From JANWWM01 sp046292465 (lineage in GTDB: Bacteria; Bacteroidota; Chlorobiia; Chlorobiales; Thermochlorobacteraceae), in the NCBI GenBank assembly GCA_046292465.1, contig JBKBRB010000012.1, positions 1 to 64,000 on the forward strand: a DNA stretch of 64,000 bases, given 5' to 3'. The translations under genes and the position numbers were made by a program. Below the pieces are notes generated by a model. The model made no database searches, had not been told where the DNA came from, and saw only the letters and a list, made by a program, of their open reading frames with translations. This document shows positions 8,001-15,285 of this stretch, piece by piece (within the stretch, counting starts at the first letter, position 1; every line of letters starts with the position of its first letter).

Positions 8001-9859
8001 ACGAACGTTGCAGACGAATCGAGTTTGTCTTGCACGAGTGTCGCCTGTGCTTTCGTGCCTTTGCGAATCGGAAGTTTGCCAATGATTGAAGAATCAAGTT
8101 CCAATTTGAAGTCAAGCATAATGTCGCCAAGCGCAAACCCGCTCCCGTTCAGTGTATAGCCCAAGTTGAGGTTGCTTCTGAGGCTGTCGTCTTTGGTGAA
8201 AGTTGCAATATCAAACTTTCCTAAACGTCCTTCGCCTTGATAAGAGGGAATCTCTTTGGAGAGGTCGAGTATGCCTGAAAATTCGGCGAATTGTTCGCCC
8301 ATCTCAATGAACAACTCACCATTGAATCGCTTTTGGGAAACGCCTGCATTTGCCACAAAATCCGTGATAGTATATTCACCGAAGCGCGATTTTTTCATTG
8401 TTGCTACAAACTTCGCGCTCATGGTTTCCAGCGAGTTTCCTCTTCCTTCAAGTTTGGCGGAAAGGTTCAAATCGCTGGTCAGCGCAGGGTTTTTCAAGGC
8501 TTTGCCGATGTTGAGATGCTCGAGGTTGAGCACGCCTGCGTATTCAGGCAAGCGATTTTTGGGGAGCGCGATTTCAACATCAGCATTGACCGCGCCAACT
8601 TGCGATGTAGCATCAAGCCTTGCTCGGAAGCGATTGAGCCTACCGTTAAACCTTCCTCTCAATTCCAATCGCCCGACCTCGCTCAAATCAGGCAGAGATA
8701 GCGACGGCATTATTTTCGTCGCATCAGAAAGGTTCAGATACGTGTTTTGCAGTGAGAGATTTAATTCAGATAACTCAGGTGAGAAGACTTGCTTAACCGA
8801 CCCGGAAATGCCGATTCGGCTTCGCTCTGCTTCGAGCACAAGTTCTTCAATCTTGAACGAATCGGGCGTGCCGCGTGCAACGGTTTTCGCGCGAAGCGTG
8901 CCGTTCAACCCGTAAAGCGTTGGAACAAGGCGTTTGAGGTCGTCAAAGGCAAGCTGCTGAATGTCGAGATTGAAATCAAATCCCGCCTGTTTGAGCGAAT
9001 CCTCTGAATATGGCGCAAATACATCGTAGCGGTGAAGCGCGCCTGTTAGTTGAATCGATGAGCGCGACGTTTTGAGCGTCAGCCCTGTTACCTCGACGCG
9101 TTGCGGCGTGAGCGAAAAGTAAAGGTTCGTTTCTGCGACGGAAAAATCTGCTTCGGGAATCTCAAACGAGAGTTCTTGAAGCGTGGCAGTGATGAAGTCT
9201 CCATTGAGTTCGCCTTTAAGCAGGAAATTTACATTCGCAAGGTGCAGGCTGTCAAAATTGACGGGCGTAATGTTTTGTGCGCGAAGTGAGTCGAGCGCAA
9301 TGCGCGTCTCTGCATCTACGGGCGGCGCGGCGCGATTAATCCACCAGAAATCGCCGTTGCGAATCGAGAGTTCGTCGACAAGAAATTTAATTGGGTTGCC
9401 TTCGCTTGTGTCAACCGTTGCGGTTGAATCGGGCTTGAAGAGCCGCATGAGTTGTAGCGTGCTGTCTTGCTCTTGAACGATGACGGCTTTCGGCGTTTGC
9501 AGTGAAATTCTGCCGATGTGAAGGTCTTTGATGAATCCCTCCTCGATGTTTCGATGAAGCGAAACGCCGACAATGCTGAGTGAAATTTGCTCGAGCGAAA
9601 GGCTTTCGGTGGTGTCGTCCGCAACAAAAACTTTGACTTGATGAAGTGAGAGCGATGTTGGAAATCCGAGTTCGGCGCGCTCAATCGTGAGCCGTCCGTT
9701 GAAGAGTTGCGCGAATTGTTTTTCAGCAAACGATTTCAGAAACCGCTCGCCGAGTTCAGTATTCAAGAAAATATACAGCCCAATAATGGCGACGAACACC
9801 GTTATGGTGAGCGTGTAGAGCGTGCGTCGTATGAACTTAAATATGCGCGGAATAATCAT
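5033..9859 (-). CDS. tamB: TamB-like translocation/assembly protein (DUF490, AsmA-like superfamily)
   Basis: A very large protein (1608 residues) with one N-terminal membrane anchor (about residues 12-30: TLYTLTITVFVAIIGLYIFL). It is followed by a long beta-rich, low-cysteine periplasmic region of the AsmA/YhdP/TamB bridge type, which is thought to form a lipid-conducting groove between the two membranes. The C-terminal DUF490 domain is recognisable from GGSYTAFTKNFEVKQGGKI and the following NATINVTAETRI. The extreme C-terminus (after about 1560) is Pro/Lys-rich and probably disordered. A short hydrophilic coiled segment interrupts the middle (near VSKKVKTLEKSVKKKVE). The gene lies between rfaE2 (17 bases upstream) and coaBC (4-base overlap), an envelope-biogenesis context. 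There is no TamA/BamA partner in the window. Confidence 0.85.
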   Translation of the reverse strand: MIIPRIFKFIRRTLYTLTITVFVAIIGLYIFLNTELGERFLKSFAEKQFAQLFNGRLTIERAELGFPTSLSLHQVKVFVADDTTESLSLEQISLSIVGVSLHRNIEEGFIKDLHIGRISLQTPKAVIVQEQDSTLQLMRLFKPDSTATVDTSEGNPIKFLVDELSIRNGDFWWINRAAPPVDAETRIALDSLRAQNITPVNFDSLHLANVNFLLKGELNGDFITATLQELSFEIPEADFSVAETNLYFSLTPQRVEVTGLTLKTSRSSIQLTGALHRYDVFAPYSEDSLKQAGFDFNLDIQQLAFDDLKRLVPTLYGLNGTLRAKTVARGTPDSFKIEELVLEAERSRIGISGSVKQVFSPELSELNLSLQNTYLNLSDATKIMPSLSLPDLSEVGRLELRGRFNGRLNRFRARLDATSQVGAVNADVEIALPKNRLPEYAGVLNLEHLNIGKALKNPALTSDLNLSAKLEGRGNSLETMSAKFVATMKKSRFGEYTITDFVANAGVSQKRFNGELFIEMGEQFAEFSGILDLSKEIPSYQGEGRLGKFDIATFTKDDSLRSNLNLGYTLNGSGFALGDIMLDFKLELDSSIIGKLPIRKGTKAQATLVQDKLDSSATFVFHSDLLDIEVEGQYDLGQLVKLVQLESGVIEREIYKNNIFRTQAQEARFQEVSKKVKTLEKSVKKKVETAKVVLPTLNVNFNISLKSLAAVSLIAKAGYFNAKAQMRGKITSQPTQCSITAIVDIDSTTYSDLFFTQNFKATFGYVDDVVDEKEHQLRAKLNLSVFRLKTGDQRFLDTKFEMRYDKQAVQVEVRSSHVNTRGRLEMDMLAGVFDQQYVILLENFKFATSEFSWEANANSEFQISPQNVRFSNVAFRNKDQELSLKGFLEFDGDGNVSIALKNLNLADFRKWILPEPSNAPFGGRVNMTLDVGGNLQRPEIKFELNVLNLVYSAVRGGNLTLQADYESKVMNVVLAANLDSTKKSSVFGQGNIVNRISGRGRIPINLDSDGSPFGFINTEEVFAEVRSDDIDAAALEAFVPLERTTGFIKLLATVRGRFPSPDIRINLLIDKVKTTPIATQVEYTLNGEIVATPSGARWSALTFNDRFGGEGSTSGSIKMNDFAVEFLDINIAFNRLHLMRKPEGKDGLPFGTLIASTDNLRYFGTLDAPKLTGRLTINEGDMSSFAKNANNATQFAEAAKFITMRAREDTTLSLEERNRIKQERRLSEEFSMDETRTRLQVYQITPYDLMEMDLRVRTQRRMLYTIIFNKYLGEQMKVSLEDVDIRVRKRGINLEAFGSASIAGGSYTAFTKNFEVKQGGKISWNEEDILNATINVTAETRIRAENPDPRRAGVKAEVFLIVKITGTALAPNMAMGYRFEEMEFKMPNTDLPGFEDPNAALNFALLLSAGQWYAPPVELGGNVGGLGAGTVASAGLGAGAGLLSSQLSRVAGTIAGVQSVNIGLARDAGGGFSGVDLAVAYAVPGTDGRLVVIGSGSFANNDSAAVRGGNTNSQKLEYRVSDKVVLEAFRVFGQNNFTIFNQEMQELWGFGVAYRDNFHTWSELSDRIFRRKKSPSLLPNPKKKIEQQPPDETEQATRQPETESASNK

Positions 9860-9876
9860 CGTATCGCGAAGGCTCT

Positions 9877-10380
9877 TTAAGTGTAAGCTTTCAGAATTTT
9901 TTCAATCGTGCCAGTGGTTGAGCGTCCGTCTAAAAACGAAATCGTTTGAACGCTTCCGCCGTGTGCTTCAACAACGTCTTTACCGACGATATTTTCAATC
10001 GCCCAATCTGCCCCTTTGACCAACACATCGGGCAAAAGCGTTTCAATTACCGAAAGTGGCGTGTCGTCTTCAAAGAGCAGAACAGCATCGACGGCTTTAA
10101 GATTTTTGAGAAGATACGCTCTATCTTCTTGTGTATTGATGGGGCGTTTTTCACCCTTCAATCGCTTGACGGACGCATCGCTGTTGATGGCAACCACGAG
10201 CACATCGCCGAGAGATTTGGCTTTGTTCAAATACTGCACATGCCCTGCGTGCAAAATATCGAAACACCCGTTTGTGAAAACGACGGTTCTTCCTTGCTGT
10301 TGATGAAATCTGACAAAGGCTTTTGCTTCTTCGAGCGTTAAAAGCGGTTTTTCGTGGTCAAGTGAAAGTGCAGTTGCCAT
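9877..10380 (-). CDS. rfaE2: D-glycero-beta-D-manno-heptose 1-phosphate adenylyltransferase
   Basis: Activates heptose-1-phosphate to ADP-heptose for the lipopolysaccharide inner core. 167 residues correspond to the cytidylyltransferase half of HldE as a stand-alone protein. The nucleotide-binding motif is FTNGCFDILHAGHVQYL; the family ISxxxGRSTTxxIxKI end appears as SFLDGRSTTGTIEKIL. The kinase half (RfaE1/HldA) is not in the window. It leads the leftward block with tamB, and a divergent lipid A acyltransferase starts 92 bases away, so both directions concern the outer membrane. Confidence 0.93.
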   Translation of the reverse strand: MATALSLDHEKPLLTLEEAKAFVRFHQQQGRTVVFTNGCFDILHAGHVQYLNKAKSLGDVLVVAINSDASVKRLKGEKRPINTQEDRAYLLKNLKAVDAVLLFEDDTPLSVIETLLPDVLVKGADWAIENIVGKDVVEAHGGSVQTISFLDGRSTTGTIEKILKAYT

Positions 10381-10472
10381 TATTTTTTGTTTAATTTCTG
10401 TGCGCGGACGAGGTGCGTGAAGATACGAAATTGCACGCCTTCTTCTGTCAAGAAAAACTCAATGTGTTTTCA

Positions 10473-11429
10473 ATGAAGCGTCTTTTCAAAACCCTTATTG
10501 ATGCGTTGGTCTACGGCGTCTTTATGCTGATTGGTGCAATCGTGCGTCGGCTCTCGATTGAGCGCGTGTATCGGCTTGGCGAAGTTGTTGGCAACTGGCT
10601 TTATGAACGGGTAAAGTTGCGCCGCAAGTTGGTAGAAACCAATCTTCGCTTGTGTTTCCCTGAAAAATCTGAAGCCGAACGTTCAAAAATTGCGCGTCAA
10701 GTTTACATCGAGCAAGCGCAATCGCTTTTTGAAATTATGCGTGCGCCGCTGATTCGCTCAAAAGCCGATGCGGAAAGAATGTTTGAGGTAGAAAATTTTC
10801 ACCTTATTGAGAAGTGTTATGCCGAAGGCAAGGGCGCGATTGTCGTATCGGCGCATTTCGGAAATTGGGAACTCAAAGCCATGTGCTGGGCATTTTTGGC
10901 GAAGCCGTGCGCGATTGTCTATAAACCCTTCTCCAACAAGTTTCTTGACAAGAAGATGCTCGAGTGGCGCACGCTCGGTGGCAATGAATTTATCTCGATG
11001 AGCGACGCGCCAAAACTCGGCTTAAAACGACTGCGCGAAGGCAAACTGCTCGCCCTGCTTAGCGACCAAGCCGCACACAGCGACGATTACTTCACCACAT
11101 TTCTCGGACGCGACGCCGCCATTTTTCTCGGTGCCGCCGTCTTTGCGCTTCGCACAAAATTGCCGGTCATTCTTTCAATGCCGCGCCGCATTGGTGTTGG
11201 TCGCCACCGTTTAGAACTCACGGAAATCAAAACCGACGACCTCACTTTTTCAGCCGATAATGTCAAAGTGTTAGCCGAGCGATATACTCGTGCGATTGAA
11301 TCCTACATTCGACGCTATCCCGACCAATGGTTCTGGCTCCACAACCGATGGAAACGCACGCCGCCACACAAGGCATCTCCGCAACTTGCTGAAGAAGCGA
11401 CGCAATCGGCACAAACGCAATCGGCTTAA
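10473..11429 (+). CDS. Lipid A biosynthesis lauroyl/myristoyl acyltransferase (LpxL/HtrB family)
   Basis: A membrane-associated acyltransferase expected to add a secondary acyl chain to Kdo-lipid A. About 318 residues from ATG 10473; the frame continues upstream to a GTG at 10413 but those 20 residues (REDTKLHAFFCQEK...) do not resemble the family's hydrophobic start, MKRLFKTLIDALVYGVFML. The catalytic H-x4-E is in SAHFGNWEL (H128, E133), with the usual downstream LLSDQAAHSDDYFTTFLG motif. The last about 20 residues are Gln/Ala-rich. Its 3' end overlaps the convergent nhaD by 4 bases. Which acyl chain it transfers cannot be read from sequence. Confidence 0.88.
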   Translation: MKRLFKTLIDALVYGVFMLIGAIVRRLSIERVYRLGEVVGNWLYERVKLRRKLVETNLRLCFPEKSEAERSKIARQVYIEQAQSLFEIMRAPLIRSKADAERMFEVENFHLIEKCYAEGKGAIVVSAHFGNWELKAMCWAFLAKPCAIVYKPFSNKFLDKKMLEWRTLGGNEFISMSDAPKLGLKRLREGKLLALLSDQAAHSDDYFTTFLGRDAAIFLGAAVFALRTKLPVILSMPRRIGVGRHRLELTEIKTDDLTFSADNVKVLAERYTRAIESYIRRYPDQWFWLHNRWKRTPPHKASPQLAEEATQSAQTQSA

Positions 11430-12724
11430 AAGAAAATCAACTGCACCGATACAAAGAGCGGCAGGAGTATCACGAGCGAAAACTTCCCCACATATCCCAT
11501 AAAACTTGGCATTTCCACACTTTGCTCTTCGGCAATGGCTTTGACCATAAAATTTGGCGCGTTGCCGATGTAAGTCATCGCTCCAAAAAAGACTGCACCA
11601 ATGCAAATCGCTTTGAGCGTAACTTCGGGAATACCTGCAATCATCACATTGGCTTGTTGCGCTAAGCCCAACGCCAAAGAGTAGAAAGTAACGGCAGTCG
11701 GCGTGTTATCTAAAACGCCGCTCAAAACACCTGTTGCGTAGAAGAATTGCACAGGGCTTGTTACGCCCAGCGTGGGCGCGTTGGCTTCCAAGAAGAGCAA
11801 GCAAGGAATCATCGTAATGAAAATGCCCAAGAAGAGGTAAGCGACTTCTTCAATCGGATGCCATGAGAATTTATTTGCCTCGCGCACTTCTTTTTTCGTT
11901 AGCCAAAGCGACAATCCGAGCAAAATCAAAATCACAAGTTCGCGCAAAAACTTCGCATATTCATTTTGCTTAAAGAGCGAGATGTATTGCTCATTGAGAA
12001 ACGCGACCGACAACACCACCCCCAAAAGCAACACGAAGTTGATGCTACCTGTAATTTTTATGGGTCGAATTTCTTCAATATCGCGCTTCAACGCGGCGAG
12101 GCTTTCTTTTTGATAGTAGTAATAAGAATCCACGCCGAAGTAGGTTGCAAGCAGAATAATGTTCGCAAAGAGCCACACGGGCAAAAGGTTCAAAAACCAT
12201 TCAAACGGCACGCCGCGCAAATAGAGCACAAAGAGCGGCGGGTCTCCGAGCGGCGTTACCAATCCGCCACAATTAGCCACCACGGCGATAAAAAAGAGCA
12301 CCGTGTGGACTTTGAACTGTCGCTCAGCGTTGGTTTCCAAGAGCGGACGAATAAGGAGCATTGCCGCGCCTGTCGTGCCCATTAGCGAAGCGAGCACCGC
12401 GCCGATTGCCATAAATGTTGTGTTAATAATCGGCTTTGCTTCAATATCGCCTGTGATGTTGATTCCGCCCGTAATGACAAAGAGCGCGCCGAGCAAAATC
12501 AGAAACGGCACATAGTCGAAGAGAAGCGCGTGTTTGAGTTCGCCCCACATGGCGTTGTAAATTAAAAATCCTAACACAGGCAGACTACACACCAATGCCA
12601 CAATGAGTTTATTGCGGTTGCTTTCCCAAAAGTGTGCGAACGTCAGCGGCATTACAGCGATTGCCGCTAAAAGCAGTGCAAACGGTATGAGAAGGACAAG
12701 AGGAATCTCGTGCTGGTCGTGCAT
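11426..12724 (-). CDS. nhaD: Na+/H+ antiporter, NhaD type (ion transporter superfamily)
   Basis: An inner-membrane antiporter of 432 residues with about 11-12 predicted membrane segments. Diagnostic stretches are VVANCGGLVTPLGDPPLFVL in the first half and SGVLDNTPTAVTFYSLALG plus YIGNAPNFMVKAIAE in the second. This is the inverted-repeat arrangement of NhaD/ArsB-fold carriers, where the conserved Asp/Asn/Thr residues in these broken helices handle Na+ and H+. Likely role: sodium extrusion and pH homeostasis. It is a single gene; the LuxR-type remnant lies divergently upstream. Confidence 0.9.
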   Translation of the reverse strand: MHDQHEIPLVLLIPFALLLAAIAVMPLTFAHFWESNRNKLIVALVCSLPVLGFLIYNAMWGELKHALLFDYVPFLILLGALFVITGGINITGDIEAKPIINTTFMAIGAVLASLMGTTGAAMLLIRPLLETNAERQFKVHTVLFFIAVVANCGGLVTPLGDPPLFVLYLRGVPFEWFLNLLPVWLFANIILLATYFGVDSYYYYQKESLAALKRDIEEIRPIKITGSINFVLLLGVVLSVAFLNEQYISLFKQNEYAKFLRELVILILLGLSLWLTKKEVREANKFSWHPIEEVAYLFLGIFITMIPCLLFLEANAPTLGVTSPVQFFYATGVLSGVLDNTPTAVTFYSLALGLAQQANVMIAGIPEVTLKAICIGAVFFGAMTYIGNAPNFMVKAIAEEQSVEMPSFMGYVGKFSLVILLPLFVSVQLIFF

Positions 12725-12886
12725 AGTTGGATTTGATTTCAGAGATGCTGTTGAAAAACGCTGTTGATGGCGGTAAAAATACGGTATGTTCGTGCTTTCG
12801 GAAATCCGTTAGAGAAAAATGGGAATATCGAGCAACTCTGGCTCGCGTTCTTTTTGTCGGCTTGGGCGCGATTGGCATTATGTCTT

Positions 12887-13145
12887 ATTCCTGAATCGCT
12901 CAAACCTGAATTGCTCAAAGAAACGCCGTCGAGACAAGCACACATACCTACGCTAACGGAGCGCGAAAAAGAAATTCTTCATTCATTATGTTGCCGAAGG
13001 ATTGTCGACGGAACAAATTGCTAGCAAACTTTTCATCAGTCCTCGCACGGTCGAAGTGCATCGAAGCAACATGATTAAAAAATTAGGTGCACAAAACGCC
13101 GCTGAACTTATCGAACTCGCCATTCAGCATGGTCTACTTGCGTAA
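12887..13145 (+). pseudogene. Remnant of a NarL/FixJ (LuxR-type) response regulator, frameshifted
   Basis: Frame 1 carries a linker and the start of a LuxR helix-turn-helix, PTLTEREKEIL, then runs off into a stop at about 13022. Shifting by one base near 12980-12990 restores the rest of the domain: AEGLSTEQIASKLFISPRTV, EVHRSNMIKKLGAQNAAELI and a stop at 13145. The receiver domain is missing: upstream sequence back to 12767 is open but does not resemble one. So this is the DNA-binding end of a NarL-type regulator with a one-base insertion, or a two-base loss. A functional frameshift is possible but there is no slippery sequence. Confidence 0.75.
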
Positions 13146-13194
13146 AATTGCATGTGGTTTAATAGGACATGAAAAAAATTTTTTCGAAATGCTC

Positions 13195-13222
13195 TTGACA
13201 AACTTTCAAAAATTTGTATTTT
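13195..13222 (+). promoter_or_regulatory. Sigma-70-type promoter for the tandem small RNA
   Basis: A consensus -35 TTGACA (13195-13200), a 16-base spacer and a -10 TATTTT (13217-13222), preceded at about 13172-13184 by an A/T tract (AAAAAAATTTTTT) that could act as an UP element. Predicted start is near 13229. Nothing protein-coding follows within 300 bases, so the promoter most plausibly serves the structured RNA. Confidence 0.65.
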
Positions 13223-13228
13223 TGCAGT

Positions 13229-13416
13229 GGCAACAAAGCAATGGACGCCCTGTTCATTGTGGTAGGTGATGTGGGGGACACCTACTAGTTGCATAGCGGA
13301 CGCGAGTCCGCTATCTATTTGGGTAGCAGTAAAGTAGTAGGCACCCTGTCTACTATGGCAAGTGATGTGGGGGACACTTGTCAACTGCGGGGCGACTTCG
13401 GTCGCCCTTTTTATTT
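13229..13416 (+). ncRNA. Tandem structured small RNA, two units (possible Chlorobi-1-type RNA)
   Basis: Two units with the same architecture lie 96 bases apart. Each has hairpin 1 (6 bp, 9-base loop ending CCCTGT), an abutting hairpin 2 (9 bp, loop ATGTGGGGGA identical in both), a 5-base spacer and a tetraloop hairpin. Unit 1: 13239-13259, 13260-13287, 13293-13314 (ATAGCGGAC/GTCCGCTAT, loop GCGA). Unit 2: 13335-13355, 13356-13383, 13389-13408 (loop TTCG). Stem bases differ with compensation: hairpin 1 CAATGG/TCATTG versus TAGTAG/CTACTA; hairpin 2 TGGTAGGTG/CACCTACTA versus TGGCAAGTG/CACTTGTCA. The CCC of loop 1 and the G-run of loop 2 could kiss. The locus has its own promoter and terminator and no ORF. 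As I recall it, the published Chlorobi-1 motif is two hairpins followed by a terminator; a match is inference. The rest of the 13146-13541 gap holds nothing else recognised. Confidence 0.75.
13389..13416 (+). terminator. Strong rho-independent terminator ending the small RNA
   Basis: GGGCGAC (13390-13396), a UUCG-type tetraloop TTCG and GTCGCCC (13401-13407) form a perfect GC-rich stem followed immediately by TTTTTATTT. It doubles as the third hairpin of RNA unit 2. Confidence 0.9.
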
Positions 13417-13541
13417 CGACTCGATTTAATTTCAGATTGATTTAATCTCGGCCCGACTTACTCGGGGGCGCGCTCACTCGAGCATGCCGCAAGCCATGTC
13501 GACAAGCCATGTCCACACGCGCGTAACATCAAAAACAAGTC

Positions 13542-14261
13542 ATGCTTGAACTGCTCTTGCTCTTCGCTCTCAGCTATCTTGCCGCAACGCTTTCAGGCGC
13601 GGCAGGATTTGGCGGCGCGCTTGTCTTGCTCCCTGCTCTGACCAACCTTGTGGGAATCAGTGCCGCCGTTCCAATTCTGACCATCGGACAGATTTTTGGA
13701 AATGCGTCAAGAGTGTGGTTCGGCAGAGATGATTTACAGTGGAAGCCCATCCTCTTCTTTCTACTGACGGCTGTTCCTTTAACGATTCTTGGCAGTTACC
13801 TCTTTGGCGAGATTGAACGCGACAAGGTCAAAATTGGCATTGGTATCTTTCTCATCCTTTTAGTCCTCTATCGCAGAACAAACATCAAAAAAGTTGCGCT
13901 TGGCGAAAAAGGGCTCTTGCTTGGCGGCGGACTAACAGGGTTTATCTCGGGCATTGCAGGCAGTGCAGGACCGCTTAGCGCGGCTTTCTTTCTCGGACTC
14001 GACCTCACCGCAAAAGCCTACATCGCCAGCGAAGCCTTCACGGCTTTGGTCATTCATCTCACCAAAACCATCATCTACAACGCCTTTGCTCTTATCAACT
14101 GGACTGAACTTTACTACGGACTCTTCATTGGCGGAGCAATGATTTTGGGAAGTTGGACGGGCAGGAAAATCATTGAAAAATTGAGCAGAGAAAAATTCAT
14201 TCTGCTTGTTGAAGTGTTGCTCATCATCTCAGGACTGCAGTTGATATGGACTGCTCTGTGA
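13542..14261 (+). CDS. TauE/SafE family sulfite-exporter-type permease
   Basis: A 239-residue integral membrane protein with about 7-8 hydrophobic segments and the two-fold repeat of the TauE/SafE (DUF81) family. Repeat one is marked by LSGAAGFGGALVLLPAL and repeat two by GFISGIAGSAGPLSAAFFL. Family members export sulfite, sulfoacetate or other small organic anions, or are of unknown substrate. In a green sulfur bacterium a sulfur-anion role is tempting, but there are no sulfur genes beside it. The ATG at 13542 has no strong ribosome site. It is convergent with the WG-repeat lipoprotein gene. Confidence 0.88.
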   Translation: MLELLLLFALSYLAATLSGAAGFGGALVLLPALTNLVGISAAVPILTIGQIFGNASRVWFGRDDLQWKPILFFLLTAVPLTILGSYLFGEIERDKVKIGIGIFLILLVLYRRTNIKKVALGEKGLLLGGGLTGFISGIAGSAGPLSAAFFLGLDLTAKAYIASEAFTALVIHLTKTIIYNAFALINWTELYYGLFIGGAMILGSWTGRKIIEKLSREKFILLVEVLLIISGLQLIWTAL

Positions 14262-14301
14262 AAGCGAGAACAGATTGGACGGATTAAAGAGATGATTCGC
14301 A

Positions 14302-15285
14302 TCACTCGATGGGCGGGCGCACCAAATTTCCAGCCGTGTCGATATATCCGATAGCCCCTTCATTCAGCACTTGTGCTAATCCATCAACGAACTTTCCGAC
14401 ATAGTCATATTTCGGCTCAACAATCCACTTGCCGTTTGTATCAATCACGCCGACTTTGCCATTTTGCCTAACCGACGCATAGCCGCGATTGAACGACTCA
14501 ACCACACTTTCAAATTGCGGCGCAATCACCATTGTGCCCTGCTTATTGATGAATCCCCAACGATGCGAAGCCGTGTCTTGCACGGCGGTGAGCCCTTCGC
14601 TAAACGAGAGCGCGTTTTCAAATTTCAACTCGATAACAGGCTTTGCGCCGAAATTCACATAGCCCCACAAGTTTCCGATGCGAACGGCACAAAGGCTATC
14701 CGAGAAATCGCGTGCATCGTCGAATTGCGGCTTAATGACGAGCGTTCCTTGTTTATCAATGAATCCGCACTTGCCGTTTATCATCACCATTGCGCGCCCT
14801 TGCGAAAAGCGGGAGGCTAAGTCATACTGCGGCAAAATCACCTTGCGTCCTTCTTTATTGATGAACCCCCACTTGGCGGAATCCATGGTTTCAACAGCGG
14901 CGAGTCCTTCGCTAAATCGCATCGCATTTCGGTAGTCAGGCTTAATGGCGAGCGAACCTTCAGCATCGAAGTAGCCAAATGTTTTGCCGATACGCACTAC
15001 TGCAAAGCCTTCGGAGTAAGAGCGAATATCGCTGTATTGAATTTGCGTGAGAAGCGAGCCTTTTTCGTTCATCACGCCGAAGTTGCCTTTCTGCCCCACA
15101 ATCGCCAGACCTTCGGAGAACGGCATAGCGGCATCGTATTGTGGCACAATGATGACCTTGCCCGTTCTATCCATGTAGCCATATTGACGGTTTTCAGAAA
15201 TCACATACAAGCCGCCTTCACGGCGCGAACAAGATGAAAGAAGCAACACTAACGCGCAAGCCAGCAATCTAATTTTCAACGGCAT
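14302..15285 (-). CDS. WG-repeat lipoprotein
   Basis: A lipoprotein with a signal peptide ending in the lipobox LLSSC (Cys19), followed by about nine tandem repeats of roughly 33 residues. Each repeat has the form W/F-G-[FYV]-[IMV]-[ND]-x-x-G-x-x-[IV]-x-P-x-[YF]-D and is followed by F-S-x-G-L-A-x-V (for example WGFINKQGTMVIAPQFE). This is the WG_beta_rep family, predicted to fold as an all-beta solenoid or propeller on the cell surface or in the periplasm. The molecular function is unknown. Its start overlaps the end of the upstream metallohydrolase gene by 17 bases, so they form one operon. Confidence 0.88.
   Translation of the reverse strand: MPLKIRLLACALVLLLSSCSRREGGLYVISENRQYGYMDRTGKVIIVPQYDAAMPFSEGLAIVGQKGNFGVMNEKGSLLTQIQYSDIRSYSEGFAVVRIGKTFGYFDAEGSLAIKPDYRNAMRFSEGLAAVETMDSAKWGFINKEGRKVILPQYDLASRFSQGRAMVMINGKCGFIDKQGTLVIKPQFDDARDFSDSLCAVRIGNLWGYVNFGAKPVIELKFENALSFSEGLTAVQDTASHRWGFINKQGTMVIAPQFESVVESFNRGYASVRQNGKVGVIDTNGKWIVEPKYDYVGKFVDGLAQVLNEGAIGYIDTAGNLVRPPIE

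Noticed and set aside
5190..9476. Several long open frames on the + strand opposite tamB
   Set aside because: They are antisense to a gene with a clear family assignment, show no motif or ribosome site, and reflect the high codon bias of the opposite strand.
13488..13513. Short direct repeat CAAGCCATGTC in front of the TauE-type gene
   Set aside because: Only two imperfect copies of about 10 bases with no symmetry; insufficient for an operator call.
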